64,000 bases of DNA from Clostridium sp. CF012 (GCF_018861755.1 NZ_JAHLEF010000003.1:248001-312000); one strand, 5' to 3'. Counted from the first letter of the stretch, positions 8,871 to 17,512 are shown. The notes: generated by a model not told the origin, from the letters alone. Numbers and translations are program-made.

Positions 8871-9722
8871 TTAACCCGTACTATAAATACTTTCCAAAAA
8901 CTCTCTCATCAAATCCAAGCAAATTCCCTTACTATACTCAGCTGTAGACTTCTTATCATCACTAGGTGCTATAATTTTAATATACTCTTTCTCTAAATCT
9001 TTTAGAATAATTTGAAGTTCTTCCTTATTAACCCCTTTAAGACTATTTTCAAGCTCTCTGGACCGTACAACTCTAGACCCTACTGCTCCAAATGCCATTC
9101 TTATATCCACAATTCTCTCATGTTCCAAAATATAAAGCCCAATAAAAGACGCCTTTGCAAGAGAATTAGATCTTTTTGTGCCTACTTTCTTATAGTAAAA
9201 TGATTTGAGCCCATTTGTAGGAATTCTAATTTCCACGAGAAGTTCCTCTGATTTTAAATCTTTTTTACCTGGCCCCAAAATAAAATCAGCTACTGCTATT
9301 TCTCTTGTTCCACTTAAGGACTCTATTATTAATATAGCGTCTAATGCATATAAAAGTGGTAGTATATCTCCTTCTGAGACCACATTGCATATATTTCCTC
9401 CTATGGTAGCAGCATTTCTAATAGTTGGAGATGCCATAGCTAATATTATTTCATTAAAGTAGTCCGGTAATAATATATTTTCTTCTAATTCAGCAAGTGT
9501 ACAACCAGCTCCAATGAATAAATGCCTTTTATTTATGCTAATATTTTTAAGTTCTTGTAAATGCTTTATGAGGACAATATCACTATCAAAGTCAGATATT
9601 CCTCCAGACCATTTCTTTGTTTTTACCATTAAATTAGTGCCACCAGCTAAAATTATGCATTTTCTTTTATTTAAGAGCCCCAAGGCCTCTTCCTTGCTTT
9701 TAGGTATAAAAGTTTCTGTCAC
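8871..9722 (-). CDS. Molybdenum hydroxylase FAD-binding subunit (YgfM-like), solo gene
   Basis: 283 aa, the length of CoxM/XdhB-type FAD subunits. The FAD-binding motifs ILAGGTNLMVKTKKW (about 24-38) and TIRNAATIGGNICN (about 101-114) are present. Such subunits pass electrons from the 2Fe-2S centres to NAD or another acceptor. It has no catalytic or iron-sulfur partner beside it. XdhD (30577-33135) is a fused 2Fe-2S/Mo protein without an FAD domain, and E. coli pairs YgfM with XdhD, so that is the likely partner. Start is GTG, preceded by GGGGGAAG. Its own extended -10 promoter and terminators on both sides make it monocistronic. Confidence 0.88.
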   Translation of the reverse strand: MTETFIPKSKEEALGLLNKRKCIILAGGTNLMVKTKKWSGGISDFDSDIVLIKHLQELKNISINKRHLFIGAGCTLAELEENILLPDYFNEIILAMASPTIRNAATIGGNICNVVSEGDILPLLYALDAILIIESLSGTREIAVADFILGPGKKDLKSEELLVEIRIPTNGLKSFYYKKVGTKRSNSLAKASFIGLYILEHERIVDIRMAFGAVGSRVVRSRELENSLKGVNKEELQIILKDLEKEYIKIIAPSDDKKSTAEYSKGICLDLMREFLESIYSTG

Positions 9723-9769
9723 GGTACTTCCCCCTTTTTGAAGCTAAAGAAATTACTTTATATAATCAT

Positions 9770-9781
9770 ATTATACCATGT
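9770..9781 (-). promoter_or_regulatory. Extended -10 promoter of the solo FAD-subunit gene
   Basis: The minus strand shows TGGTATAAT, an extended -10 element, about 47 bp upstream of the GTG at 9722. The -35 is weak. It lies downstream of the uraA terminator, supporting separate transcription. Confidence 0.45.
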
Positions 9782-9801
9782 GTAAAAAGTAAACTTAAAG
9801 T

Positions 9802-9832
9802 AAAAACTCCATGGCTCAGCCATGGAGTTTTT
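9802..9832 (-). terminator. Rho-independent terminator of the uraA-like gene
   Basis: Perfect 15-bp arms (AAAAACTCCATGGCT and complement) around a single-base loop, 20 bp past the stop of the permease gene. A/T runs at both ends allow bidirectional use. Confidence 0.85.
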
Positions 9833-9851
9833 ATACATAATTTTATATTTA

Positions 9852-11168
9852 TTAAGATTCAATATTCTCATCGGTTTTTATTTTGTATTCCTCATTCATT
9901 AAACCAAATTTATTTAGAATATAGAAAGTAAGTGATAATACAACGCCTGTTATAGCAGCAAATGCCATACCTTTGAACTGAACTTGCCCAACAGTAATAC
10001 TAGCACCACTTACCCCAACAACAAATGTAACCGCACCTAAAACCATATTATAATTTTTACTAAAGTCAACTTTTTGCTCAACAAACATTCTAATACCTTG
10101 AACAGCTATTATCCCATAAAGAAGCATTGTAATGCCTCCCATAACTGGTGCCGGAATTGAAGATATGGCAGCAGCTATTTTACCTATGCAAGAGAAACAA
10201 ATTGCAAGTATTGCAGCTCCTCTTATTACCCATACAGAATAAACACCTGTAATAGCCATTACACCAATATTTTCTCCGTAGGTTGTATTTGGCGGTGAAC
10301 CTGTAAATCCTGAAATTACGTTACTGATACCATCTCCAAGTAATGAACGGTGGAGTCCGGGATCCTTCATTAAATTTGCTCCGGTTATTTTTCCAGTTAC
10401 TATCAAATGACTGATATGTTCTGCAAAAACAACTATAAATGCAGGAGCCATTATAGCTATGGCACCAATATCAAACACCGGAGCCTGGAATTTGGGTAAA
10501 GCAAACCATGGTGCAGCCGCTATTGCAGCAGTATCAACCATTCCCATAAAAAGAGCAAGGATATATCCCAGTATTACAGCTGTAAGTATTGGTATGACTT
10601 GAAAAAATCCTTTAAAAATAATAGATCCAATTATTCCAACGCCCAATGTAAAAAGAGATACAATCAAAACATTAGGTACGACAACATATGGCAAAACTAC
10701 CTTGCCTACAGCTGTTGCTGCAGGAGCTAGGCCCGCCTGTACCGCTGCAATTGGTGCAAGTTCAAGTCCAATAATCGCAACAACTGCGCCCATAACAGCT
10801 GGAGGCATTACGACATCAATCCATTTTATTCCAAATCGTTTCACAATAAAGGACATTAATATAAAGAATAGACCAAAACAAATAAATCCTGCCTGCGCGT
10901 GACTAAATCCTCCATATGATCCAATAATTAAGAAAGTTGGTGCTAGGAAAGCAAAGCTCGAACCAAGGTATGCTGGTATTCCGCCCTTAGTAACAACGCT
11001 GTAAATAAGTGTGCCCACACCATTCATAAGTAAAGCTATTGCAGGATTTATTCCAAATAGAATTGGTACTAGAATGGTGGCGCCAAACATTGCTGTCAAG
11101 TGTTGGAAACTGAGAGGTATAGTCTCTAGGATTGGTAGTTTGTCTTGAATTCCTACGATACGTTTCAT
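9852..11168 (-). CDS. uraA: Uracil permease, NCS2 family (UraA-like)
   Basis: 438 aa membrane protein with about fourteen hydrophobic segments. FAEHISHLIVTGKI, DPGLHRSLLGDG and PNTTYGENIGVMAI match E. coli UraA closely. The Glu of AEH and the YGEN motif belong to the uracil branch rather than the xanthine/urate branch, where NVG with SQ is usual. It is a proton-coupled nucleobase importer. AAGGAG lies upstream of the ATG. It follows a molybdenum hydroxylase operon by about 107 bp, which suggests that the hydroxylase substrate could be a pyrimidine. Confidence 0.88.
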   Translation of the reverse strand: MKRIVGIQDKLPILETIPLSFQHLTAMFGATILVPILFGINPAIALLMNGVGTLIYSVVTKGGIPAYLGSSFAFLAPTFLIIGSYGGFSHAQAGFICFGLFFILMSFIVKRFGIKWIDVVMPPAVMGAVVAIIGLELAPIAAVQAGLAPAATAVGKVVLPYVVVPNVLIVSLFTLGVGIIGSIIFKGFFQVIPILTAVILGYILALFMGMVDTAAIAAAPWFALPKFQAPVFDIGAIAIMAPAFIVVFAEHISHLIVTGKITGANLMKDPGLHRSLLGDGISNVISGFTGSPPNTTYGENIGVMAITGVYSVWVIRGAAILAICFSCIGKIAAAISSIPAPVMGGITMLLYGIIAVQGIRMFVEQKVDFSKNYNMVLGAVTFVVGVSGASITVGQVQFKGMAFAAITGVVLSLTFYILNKFGLMNEEYKIKTDENIES

Positions 11169-11215
11169 TGTTTCACACTCCTTCTAAATATTTACGGATA
11201 AATAATTATTTAAAA

Positions 11216-11251
11216 CAGTGCAATAAACTCTGGGTATAATTCACTGCACTG
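11216..11251 (-). terminator. Possible terminator or leader hairpin between hydroxylase operon and uraA
   Basis: CAGTGCA and TGCACTG are complementary across a 22-nt loop. Read leftward the hairpin is followed by TTTTAAATAATT. It could end the hydroxylase transcript after 11276 or sit in the uraA leader. The stem is short, so confidence is low. Confidence 0.35.
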
Positions 11252-11275
11252 CAAATAAATCCATTAGATGGCAGG

Positions 11276-13615
11276 TTACTTATTTAGTGCTGCATATATT
11301 TTATTTGCTGTAAATGGCGTCTCAAATATCTCAACACCCGTGGCATCCGATATGGCATTTCCTATGGCGGAGGTTACCGAAATCATTGGGTGTTCTGCGC
11401 AGCCCCTTGCACCGTAAGGTCCATCAAGTTGTGGTGTTTCTACAAAATGAAGTTCTATGCCTCCTGGTAAATCCTGCATTGTTGGAATTTTATAATCCAC
11501 GAAGCTTTTAGTTAATAATTTACCCTCTGAATTATAGATCATGATTTCTGACAATGCTGTTCCTATACCTTGTATTATTCCTCCAGTTACTTGCCCCTTA
11601 ACCAACATTTCATTCATAACCTTTCCAATATCAAGAGCAGATACTACCTTTAAAATTTCCACATCCCCTGTATGGGTATTTACTTCAACCTCAATGGCAT
11701 GAGCACCAAATGTCCAGTCAAGAGCTGGAAGTCCCTGCCCTGTTTCTTTATCCAAAATTGTTAACCCTTGTGCAATGCTCTTTCCCCTTCCTATAAGGGG
11801 TCCCCCAATGGAGTTTCCATTTGGATATGAATATCCCACTGCTATTTTGTCATAGTATAATTTATTCTCTGGCCGCTGCTTAACATAAACACATTCATCA
11901 CCTATTTCAAGTTCATGGTGGGCCGCATGTAATACAACTGCTGCTAGCTCAAAAATCTGCTCCATCATATCATCACAGGCTTCAATTATGGCATTGCCAG
12001 CTAGAACTGTCATACGAGACGCAACAGTCTGCCAATCATATGGTGCAGTATCTGTATTTGTATCAGCTACCACATGAATTTTCTCAAGGGGTATATGGAG
12101 CCTTTCTCCAATTATCTGGCCAAGTGCTGTATAGGTACCCTGACCCATATCTATTCCTCCAACATTATACCTTATGGACCCGTCCTCATTCATTTGAATT
12201 ATAGCTGATGAGGCTGAATTCGTTGGCATAGCTGGTGCCTTATGAAGTACTGCTATCCCCTTACCTCTATATTTACCACTACTGAATTCTAATGCTTTTT
12301 CTTCTTTCGTTTTAGTTTTTTTCCATTCAATTCCCTTTGCTACTATGCTTAGGCACTTACTAACATCTCCAGAGTTTTCTGTTATAAGTTCTCCAGTAAT
12401 TGTTTTTGACCCTGGCTTTAATAAATTTTTAAGCCTAAATTCCAGTGAATCCATACCGAGTTTTTTTGCTATAAGTTCTCTTTGACGCTCTACTGCCCAA
12501 AAAAACTCTGCATGTCCAAATCCTCTATATGCCGTACCAAATATATGGTTTGTATAAACGGTATAGGAATCAACCTTTACATTATCTATTTCATATGGTC
12601 CCGCTGCGGAATAACCCGATGCTCTTCCAATATTTACGCCATAATCAGCATATGCTCCAGCATCCCATAAATACTCGATTTCCTCTGCTATAATTTTACC
12701 ATCTGACCTAACACCTGTCTTAATCCTAGCTGTTAAACCTTGTCTGCAAGGCATTGTTGATATTTCCTCTTCCCTAGTAGCAATAAATTTAACAGGTCTT
12801 CCCTTTGCTGCTCTAGATAATAGTGCAATTAGTGGTTCAATATGAATTCCCGATTTCCCACCAAACCCTCCACCTATATAGGGAACTGTTACTTCAATAT
12901 TTTGTATTGGAACTCCCAGTGCTATGCTAAATAAAGTACGAATTGCATAGGGCGATTGGGCACTACTCCATATCTTGATTTTATCTCCTAAGCCCCATTT
13001 TGCTATAACTGAGTGTGTTTCCATTGGGATATGAAGTACTTGAGGTACATCAAATTTATTCTCAACTATAAAGTCTGACTCTTCGAAACCTTTATCTATA
13101 TCCCCTTTTCTTAGCTTAAAATGATTTGCTTTATTAGTACCGGCCTGAGGAAAGAAAACATTTGGAATTGTTTTATAATTACCCAGATCCTCATGTACTA
13201 GTATAGCGTCAGGCTTTATTGCTTCCTCAACGTCTTGTAATACTGGTAGAAGTTCATATTCAACTTTAATAAGCTCAATGGCTCTTTCTGCAGTATCAAT
13301 ATCAACTGCAGCAACCGCAGCAACTGCTTCCCCAAAATACCTTACCTTACCAACTGCAAGGATTGGTCTATCTACAATATATATCCCCAATTTTTGAAAG
13401 GCTTCCATGCCAGTTAAAACTGCTCTAACCCCAGGTAATTTTTCTGCGAGACTTACGTCGATACTCTTAATTATTGCATGTGCGTAGGGACTTGTTTTTA
13501 TTTTTGCATAAAGCATAGCAGGTAATTTTATATCTTGAACATACTGTGCTTCTCCCGTTACCTTTTCTATTCCATCCGTCCTTGGTACACTTTTACCTAC
13601 AAAATTATATTCCAT
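11276..13615 (-). CDS. Molybdenum hydroxylase (xanthine dehydrogenase family), Mo-binding subunit
   Basis: 779 aa, full length for the molybdopterin-binding subunit. It starts with SVPRTDGIEKVTGEAQYVQD, the usual N-terminus. Molybdopterin contacts are suggested by GGGFGGKSG, TAYRGFGHAEFFW and GGIDMGQGTYTALGQ. The catalytic Glu is in the C-terminal ARGCAEHPMISV, which differs from the GEPP form of the second set (50173-52452). The ATG at 13615 is chosen because GAAGGTGA lies just upstream; ten in-frame codons before it fall inside the preceding gene. It overlaps the 2Fe-2S gene by 11 nt. Xanthine dehydrogenase is the default call, but adjacency to uraA makes another heterocycle possible. Confidence 0.9.
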   Translation of the reverse strand: MEYNFVGKSVPRTDGIEKVTGEAQYVQDIKLPAMLYAKIKTSPYAHAIIKSIDVSLAEKLPGVRAVLTGMEAFQKLGIYIVDRPILAVGKVRYFGEAVAAVAAVDIDTAERAIELIKVEYELLPVLQDVEEAIKPDAILVHEDLGNYKTIPNVFFPQAGTNKANHFKLRKGDIDKGFEESDFIVENKFDVPQVLHIPMETHSVIAKWGLGDKIKIWSSAQSPYAIRTLFSIALGVPIQNIEVTVPYIGGGFGGKSGIHIEPLIALLSRAAKGRPVKFIATREEEISTMPCRQGLTARIKTGVRSDGKIIAEEIEYLWDAGAYADYGVNIGRASGYSAAGPYEIDNVKVDSYTVYTNHIFGTAYRGFGHAEFFWAVERQRELIAKKLGMDSLEFRLKNLLKPGSKTITGELITENSGDVSKCLSIVAKGIEWKKTKTKEEKALEFSSGKYRGKGIAVLHKAPAMPTNSASSAIIQMNEDGSIRYNVGGIDMGQGTYTALGQIIGERLHIPLEKIHVVADTNTDTAPYDWQTVASRMTVLAGNAIIEACDDMMEQIFELAAVVLHAAHHELEIGDECVYVKQRPENKLYYDKIAVGYSYPNGNSIGGPLIGRGKSIAQGLTILDKETGQGLPALDWTFGAHAIEVEVNTHTGDVEILKVVSALDIGKVMNEMLVKGQVTGGIIQGIGTALSEIMIYNSEGKLLTKSFVDYKIPTMQDLPGGIELHFVETPQLDGPYGARGCAEHPMISVTSAIGNAISDATGVEIFETPFTANKIYAALNK

Positions 13616-14084
13616 GTTCTTCACCTTCACTTGCAGCGGCTTCAACAGACTCTATAATAGTCTCATAGCCAGTACATCTACATAGATTACCTTGCATAGC
13701 TTCTTTTATCTCTTCCCTATTTGGGTTTGGTTTATTATTTAGCAAGGCCCTAGCAGACATAATCATTCCGGGTGTACAGAATCCACACTGAAGACCATTA
13801 TGTTTTATAAATGCTCTCTGAAGATTTGATAAATGACCATTCCTAGCCTCTCCCTCAATTGTACGAACGTCTCCTTCTGCCGCTTCCATTGCCATTACCA
13901 AACAGGAATTTACAGACTTTCCATTTAAAATAATAGTGCAAGCACCACATTCTCCGGCTCCGCATCCTTCTTTAGTTCCTGTAAGACCTAAGTCCTCTCT
14001 TAAGAACCTAAGTAGAGTGCTATTTGAAGATACTTCTGCAAAAACTTCATCTCCATTTACAAACAAATGTAATTTCTCCTTCAT
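13605..14084 (-). CDS. Molybdenum hydroxylase 2Fe-2S subunit
   Basis: 159 aa. A plant-type ferredoxin domain carries Cys41, 46, 49 and 61 (EGCGAGECGACT). A helical domain carries Cys101, 104, 136 and 138 (QCGFCTPG, LCRCTGY), so both [2Fe-2S] sites are complete. It carries electrons from the Mo centre to FAD. It starts 2 nt after the FAD-subunit stop and overlaps the Mo-subunit start. GGGGGG precedes the ATG. Confidence 0.93.
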   Translation of the reverse strand: MKEKLHLFVNGDEVFAEVSSNSTLLRFLREDLGLTGTKEGCGAGECGACTIILNGKSVNSCLVMAMEAAEGDVRTIEGEARNGHLSNLQRAFIKHNGLQCGFCTPGMIMSARALLNNKPNPNREEIKEAMQGNLCRCTGYETIIESVEAAASEGEEHGI

Positions 14085-14086
14085 AA

Positions 14087-14923
14087 TTAATTCGCCCCCC
14101 CGAGATTCCTAAGAATTTCACTTGTCAAATATTCTACCATGGTTATCCTATACTCTTTAGTTGCACGTACATCGCTTATTGGCTTTATTTTACTAATAAT
14201 ATTATCAGTAATTTCTTTAATGCTATTTGTAATCTCTTCTTTTCTATAGTTTCTAAAATCTTCAATTAATATTGGTGTTGGTGCAACTGCACCTAGAGAT
14301 ATTTTAAGTGTTCCGTCATTTTTTAAAAATGCTCCCACACTTATTTGTGCAAGGTCATGACCCTTTATTCTTGATTTTTTAAGATACCTTCCTGTACCCA
14401 CTGTGGGTGGAAAAATAATTCTTGTTACAATTTCATTTCCTTTTATGGCGTTTTTCTTTACTCCAAGAAAAAATTCCCTTAAGGGTATTTCTCTTTTACC
14501 ATTTACTGAATAAGCTTCAACCCTGCCTTCAAGTACTAAAGACGCTGGTAGCATATCACCACCCGGTGAGGAATTGCAAATATTTCCTATCAACGTTGCT
14601 CTATTTCTAAGCAAACTATTTGCAAGTGTTTTTGCAGCCTCCACTAGAATGCTGTAATTTGTTTTTACGTCACCCGACTCTATTATGTCATTTAAACATA
14701 CTGCTGCACCTATGGACAGTCCATTTGAATCAGTATAAGTAATATTCGAAAGTTCCTTTATTGCTTTAATATCAATTAAATATTTACATATTATTGCTCT
14801 ATCCTTCAGTGCTATGATTATGTCTGTCCCTCCCGCTAGAACCTTTCCATCATTTCCGTACAAATCTAACAGTTTGGCTGCCTCATTTAAGGTTTCTGGC
14901 CTTAGATACCTAATATCCTGCAA
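14087..14923 (-). CDS. Molybdenum hydroxylase FAD-binding subunit
   Basis: About 278 aa. The FAD motifs KVLAGGTDIIIALKDR and RNRATLIGNICNSSPGGD are present. It is first of the three-gene hydroxylase operon. A TTG start at 14923 is preferred because GGGAGGG lies six bases upstream; the in-frame ATG at 14938 sits immediately before this ribosome binding site and has none of its own. Together with the next two genes it makes a complete heterotrimeric hydroxylase. Confidence 0.88.
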   Translation of the reverse strand: MQDIRYLRPETLNEAAKLLDLYGNDGKVLAGGTDIIIALKDRAIICKYLIDIKAIKELSNITYTDSNGLSIGAAVCLNDIIESGDVKTNYSILVEAAKTLANSLLRNRATLIGNICNSSPGGDMLPASLVLEGRVEAYSVNGKREIPLREFFLGVKKNAIKGNEIVTRIIFPPTVGTGRYLKKSRIKGHDLAQISVGAFLKNDGTLKISLGAVAPTPILIEDFRNYRKEEITNSIKEITDNIISKIKPISDVRATKEYRITMVEYLTSEILRNLGGAN

Positions 14924-14961
14924 TTTAATCCCTCCCATTTTTATAAAATCCTATCATTAAT

Positions 14962-15001
14962 AGCCATCTTAAATTTTAAAAATAATAAATTTAAGATGGC
15001 T
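14962..15001. repeat. Perfect inverted repeat in the hydroxylase operon leader
   Basis: Fifteen-bp arms (AGCCATCTTAAATTT and complement) around a 10-nt loop, followed on the plus strand by TTTTTT. As a terminator it would act rightward, yet genes on both sides run leftward. In the sense RNA it forms a stem about 25 nt upstream of the ribosome binding site of the FAD-subunit gene. Confidence 0.7.
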
Positions 15002-15038
15002 TTTTTAACACTTAATAAGGAGTTATTTACTTATTCAT

Positions 15039-15068
15039 AGTATCTTTAGTACTCTGGTAATCCTGCAA
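15039..15068 (-). promoter_or_regulatory. Possible promoter of the three-subunit hydroxylase operon
   Basis: Minus strand -35 TTGCAG (15063-15068), 18-bp spacer, -10 GATACT (15039-15044). The leader of about 110 nt would include the inverted repeat at 14962-15001. The -10 is the same GATACT seen before the 8-oxoguanine deaminase-like gene. Confidence 0.4.
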
Positions 15069-15097
15069 GAGATACGACCCATTGCATTTATGTTTAT

Positions 15098-15198
15098 AGG
15101 GACAGTTAATAAAAAATTAAAGCGCCGTCTCCTTTGACAACCAATACTTACTAACTGTCCCTAGTGTTAGTAGTGTTAGTAGTACTAGTAGTGTTAAA
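15098..15198. repeat. REP/MITE-like palindromic element with 9-bp tandem repeat
   Basis: AGGGACAGTTA (15098-15108) is repeated inverted at 15152-15162. Between them on the minus strand is GTCAAAGGAGACGGCGCTTT, of the kind I associate with REP elements mobilised by RAYT (TnpA-REP) transposases in Clostridia. Directly after the right arm come about four tandem copies of AGTGTTAGT, one degenerate (15163-15198). It fills the gap between the DUF35 gene and the hydroxylase promoter. There is no transposase gene in the window. Confidence 0.6.
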
Positions 15199-15219
15199 CA
15201 AATAAAAACATGTGGACTA

Positions 15220-15558
15220 TTATATAGCTTTGAAGATAAATCCAAAATGATCCTTGCCAATGCCTTCTTTTACAACTCCAACTGTTGATATAAGTTTCAT
15301 CCCTATCTCAGGGTTTTCCACTTCAAGTTGTCCTGTTACAACAAGGCCATTTGTGAATTTAACAATTCCAAAACCCATATATGGTTTCATATAACCCTCT
15401 GGAAGATTATATACTTTCGTATAGGTCACAAGGGTTACTTCACCCCCTAATGGAACTTCTTCAAACTCTCTATTTACACAGTTTTTACATACATAATGCT
15501 TAGGATGATGAAGTTCACCACAAGCTGTGCATTTATAAGCATACATTTTTTCCTCCAT
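15220..15558 (-). CDS. DUF35 OB-fold/zinc-ribbon protein, partner of the thiolase-like protein
   Basis: 112 aa. An N-terminal rubredoxin-like zinc ribbon has two CxxC pairs (CTAC and CKNC), followed by an OB-fold (about 35-110). DUF35 proteins bind the CoA part of the substrate and dock on thiolase-family proteins: archaeal acetoacetyl-CoA thiolase/HMG-CoA synthase, BbsA-BbsB, and the steroid aldolase ChsH2-Ltp2. It begins 2 nt after the stop of the thiolase-like gene, whose last codons contain its ribosome binding site. It is the last gene of the seven-gene AllH-AllF-AllG operon. Confidence 0.9.
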   Translation of the reverse strand: MEEKMYAYKCTACGELHHPKHYVCKNCVNREFEEVPLGGEVTLVTYTKVYNLPEGYMKPYMGFGIVKFTNGLVVTGQLEVENPEIGMKLISTVGVVKEGIGKDHFGFIFKAI

Positions 15559-15560
15559 GA

Positions 15561-16757
15561 TTATTCCTCCTCCTTAGTGAGTATCGTTGCAACAACATTA
15601 TTTCCGAAACCACCAAAGTTAACACAAAGACCAGCTTTAGCACCTTCTACTTGACGTCCTGCAGCTTCTCCCCTTAGTTGCTTTACAATTTCTACAACCT
15701 GGGAAACTCCAGTTGCTCCAAGTGGATGTCCCTTTGCTTTTAAGCCCCCTGAAGTATTAATTGGCATACTACCTCCAATCTTTGTTTCTCCATTTCGAGC
15801 TGCTATATGCCCCTCACCCCTTTTGAAAAATCCAACCTCTTCCGATTCAACTATCTCTAGTATTTGGAAGGCATCATGAAGCTCTGCTACATCAATATCT
15901 TGCGCTGTAAGTCCTGCCATTTTATATGCCATTTGTGCTGCAAGACGAACAGCCAGTAAATCCGTAGGTACTTCTCTTTCAGCTACTGCATGCGTATCTG
16001 TGGCTGAGCCTATGCCTGCTATTTTTATTGGTTTTTTAATAAATCTATCTGCCTTGTCCATGGCACATAATAAAACTGCTGCTGACCCGTCAGATACAGG
16101 ACAACAATGATACATTCGAAGTGGCTCTGCAACGTATGGATTCATTATATGTGCATCCTCATCCTCTGTTATGCAATAAAGATTAGGCACCACATGTATA
16201 TGTGCTACTGGGTTATGAACTGCATTCTCGTGATTCTTAACTGCTACTATTGATAAATCCTTTTCAGTTATCCCATACTTCTCCATACATAATTTTGTAA
16301 AAAGTCCTGCGAAGGCTGGAAGTGTTAGTCCATAGTTATATTCAGCCTCTGGGTGTAGCATAGTGGCAACGAAATCCGTTCCTTCCCAGCCGCTAACAAC
16401 CCTCATCATTTCTCCACCAACTACAAGCACACAGTCACACATACCACTGGCTATAGCCATATATCCAAGTTTTATAGCCGATGCTCCCGAGGCTGGCCCA
16501 TTTTCTATCGTTTCAGCCATTGCTGGTCTTAAGTTCAAATAATCCACAAGTGCTGATGCGATACCACTTTGTTTATTAAGGATACCTGCACCCATTGTTG
16601 CTACAAAAACCTGATCAATCCCATGTCCAATACCTGTTTTTACACCAGCATCATCTAGTGCCTGGACTGCGGCCATACTAAGCAAGTCAGAAAACGTTCC
16701 GCCTGACATTTTACCGAATTTACTATGACCTACTCCTACAATACCAACTTCTCTCAT
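15561..16757 (-). CDS. SCP2-type thiolase-like protein lacking the nucleophilic Cys (aldolase candidate)
   Basis: 398 aa, normal length for SCP2-thiolase/acetyl-CoA acetyltransferase relatives. Family landmarks are AELHDAFQILEIVE (His294), GHPLGATG (His344) and GLCVNFGGFGNN (Cys378). At the position of the acyl-accepting Cys, normally CASG, it has Pro88 (ENGPASGASA); the codon reads CCA, two changes from Cys. True thiolysis is therefore unlikely. Ltp2, the steroid side-chain aldolase, is a thiolase-fold protein without this Cys that works with a DUF35 partner, as here, so retro-aldol cleavage or another C-C bond reaction on a CoA ester is inferred. The start overlaps the upstream stop (ATGA). 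Confidence 0.85.
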   Translation of the reverse strand: MREVGIVGVGHSKFGKMSGGTFSDLLSMAAVQALDDAGVKTGIGHGIDQVFVATMGAGILNKQSGIASALVDYLNLRPAMAETIENGPASGASAIKLGYMAIASGMCDCVLVVGGEMMRVVSGWEGTDFVATMLHPEAEYNYGLTLPAFAGLFTKLCMEKYGITEKDLSIVAVKNHENAVHNPVAHIHVVPNLYCITEDEDAHIMNPYVAEPLRMYHCCPVSDGSAAVLLCAMDKADRFIKKPIKIAGIGSATDTHAVAEREVPTDLLAVRLAAQMAYKMAGLTAQDIDVAELHDAFQILEIVESEEVGFFKRGEGHIAARNGETKIGGSMPINTSGGLKAKGHPLGATGVSQVVEIVKQLRGEAAGRQVEGAKAGLCVNFGGFGNNVVATILTKEEE

Positions 16758-17428
16758 CTTTTATACCCTGGAATTTGAGAATAAGTTTCTGGTAGAATTG
16801 GATGATCTGCAGTTTTAAGTAATTCTTCCTTCACAGGACGGCGGCCACCGAGTTTAGTTCCTTTATGCTTTTCCCACAAGGCTTTAGTTAACACATATGT
16901 TGGTACTCCACCTAGCTCATGCCAAATTTCTGGTCTTGATTCAAGCTCATATTCAATCATCCATCTCTTAAATCCATTTGGACTTTCAGCAACGATCCAG
17001 ACTTCTTCTTGATTTAGAAAATCTAAATGATATTCCATTTTTGCTGCAAATAATTGTGCTCCAATTCTAAGTCCTTGTTTTAATGTCATGGTATGATAGG
17101 ACATTCCTACCTTTTCATCAACCATACGACCATTAACAATTCCGACCAAAATTCCATCTATTGTTCCAATTAAGCAATATTCATCTTTTACTCTATATCT
17201 GTAGTAACCTAAAAGTTCAGAGTATATTCTAGATGCAACAATATCATAAAAGTCAGCCTCAACTGTCATAAGTGGCTTTACCGCTTCTAAAATGTGTGGT
17301 ACTTCTTCCCTTTTGATTTGACGAATTACTAATTTTTCTCCAGTGGCCATTGTAATATACTTAGCTGGATAAGGCACCATTTGTGACTCTACTGGCCTAA
17401 GGCTTTGTTCCATTTTATCTACTATCAT
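16754..17428 (-). CDS. GNAT-like hypothetical protein
   Basis: 224 aa, no firm family. Residues about 25-190 have the strand/helix order and wording of an acetyltransferase-like fold: KLVIRQIKREEVPHIL at the start, then YCLIGTIDGILVGIVNGR. No clear acetyl-CoA P-loop (Q/RxxGxG/A) is evident. It overlaps the thiolase-like gene by 4 nt and follows the cyclase gene by 84 nt, so it belongs to the same operon. It may be a structural or acyl-transfer component; function unknown. Confidence 0.6.
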   Translation of the reverse strand: MIVDKMEQSLRPVESQMVPYPAKYITMATGEKLVIRQIKREEVPHILEAVKPLMTVEADFYDIVASRIYSELLGYYRYRVKDEYCLIGTIDGILVGIVNGRMVDEKVGMSYHTMTLKQGLRIGAQLFAAKMEYHLDFLNQEEVWIVAESPNGFKRWMIEYELESRPEIWHELGGVPTYVLTKALWEKHKGTKLGGRRPVKEELLKTADHPILPETYSQIPGYKR

Positions 17429-17512
17429 TGTTTATCATCCTTTCATATCTATATTTTTTTCATTTCTTTAGAGTTTATCTGGTTCTTGCAACAGTTTTTG
17501 TTTTATTAAAAA

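Noticed and set aside
15163-15198. CRISPR-like short repeats
   Set aside because: The units are 9 bp in direct tandem without spacers, so this is a microsatellite-type array, and no cas genes are present.
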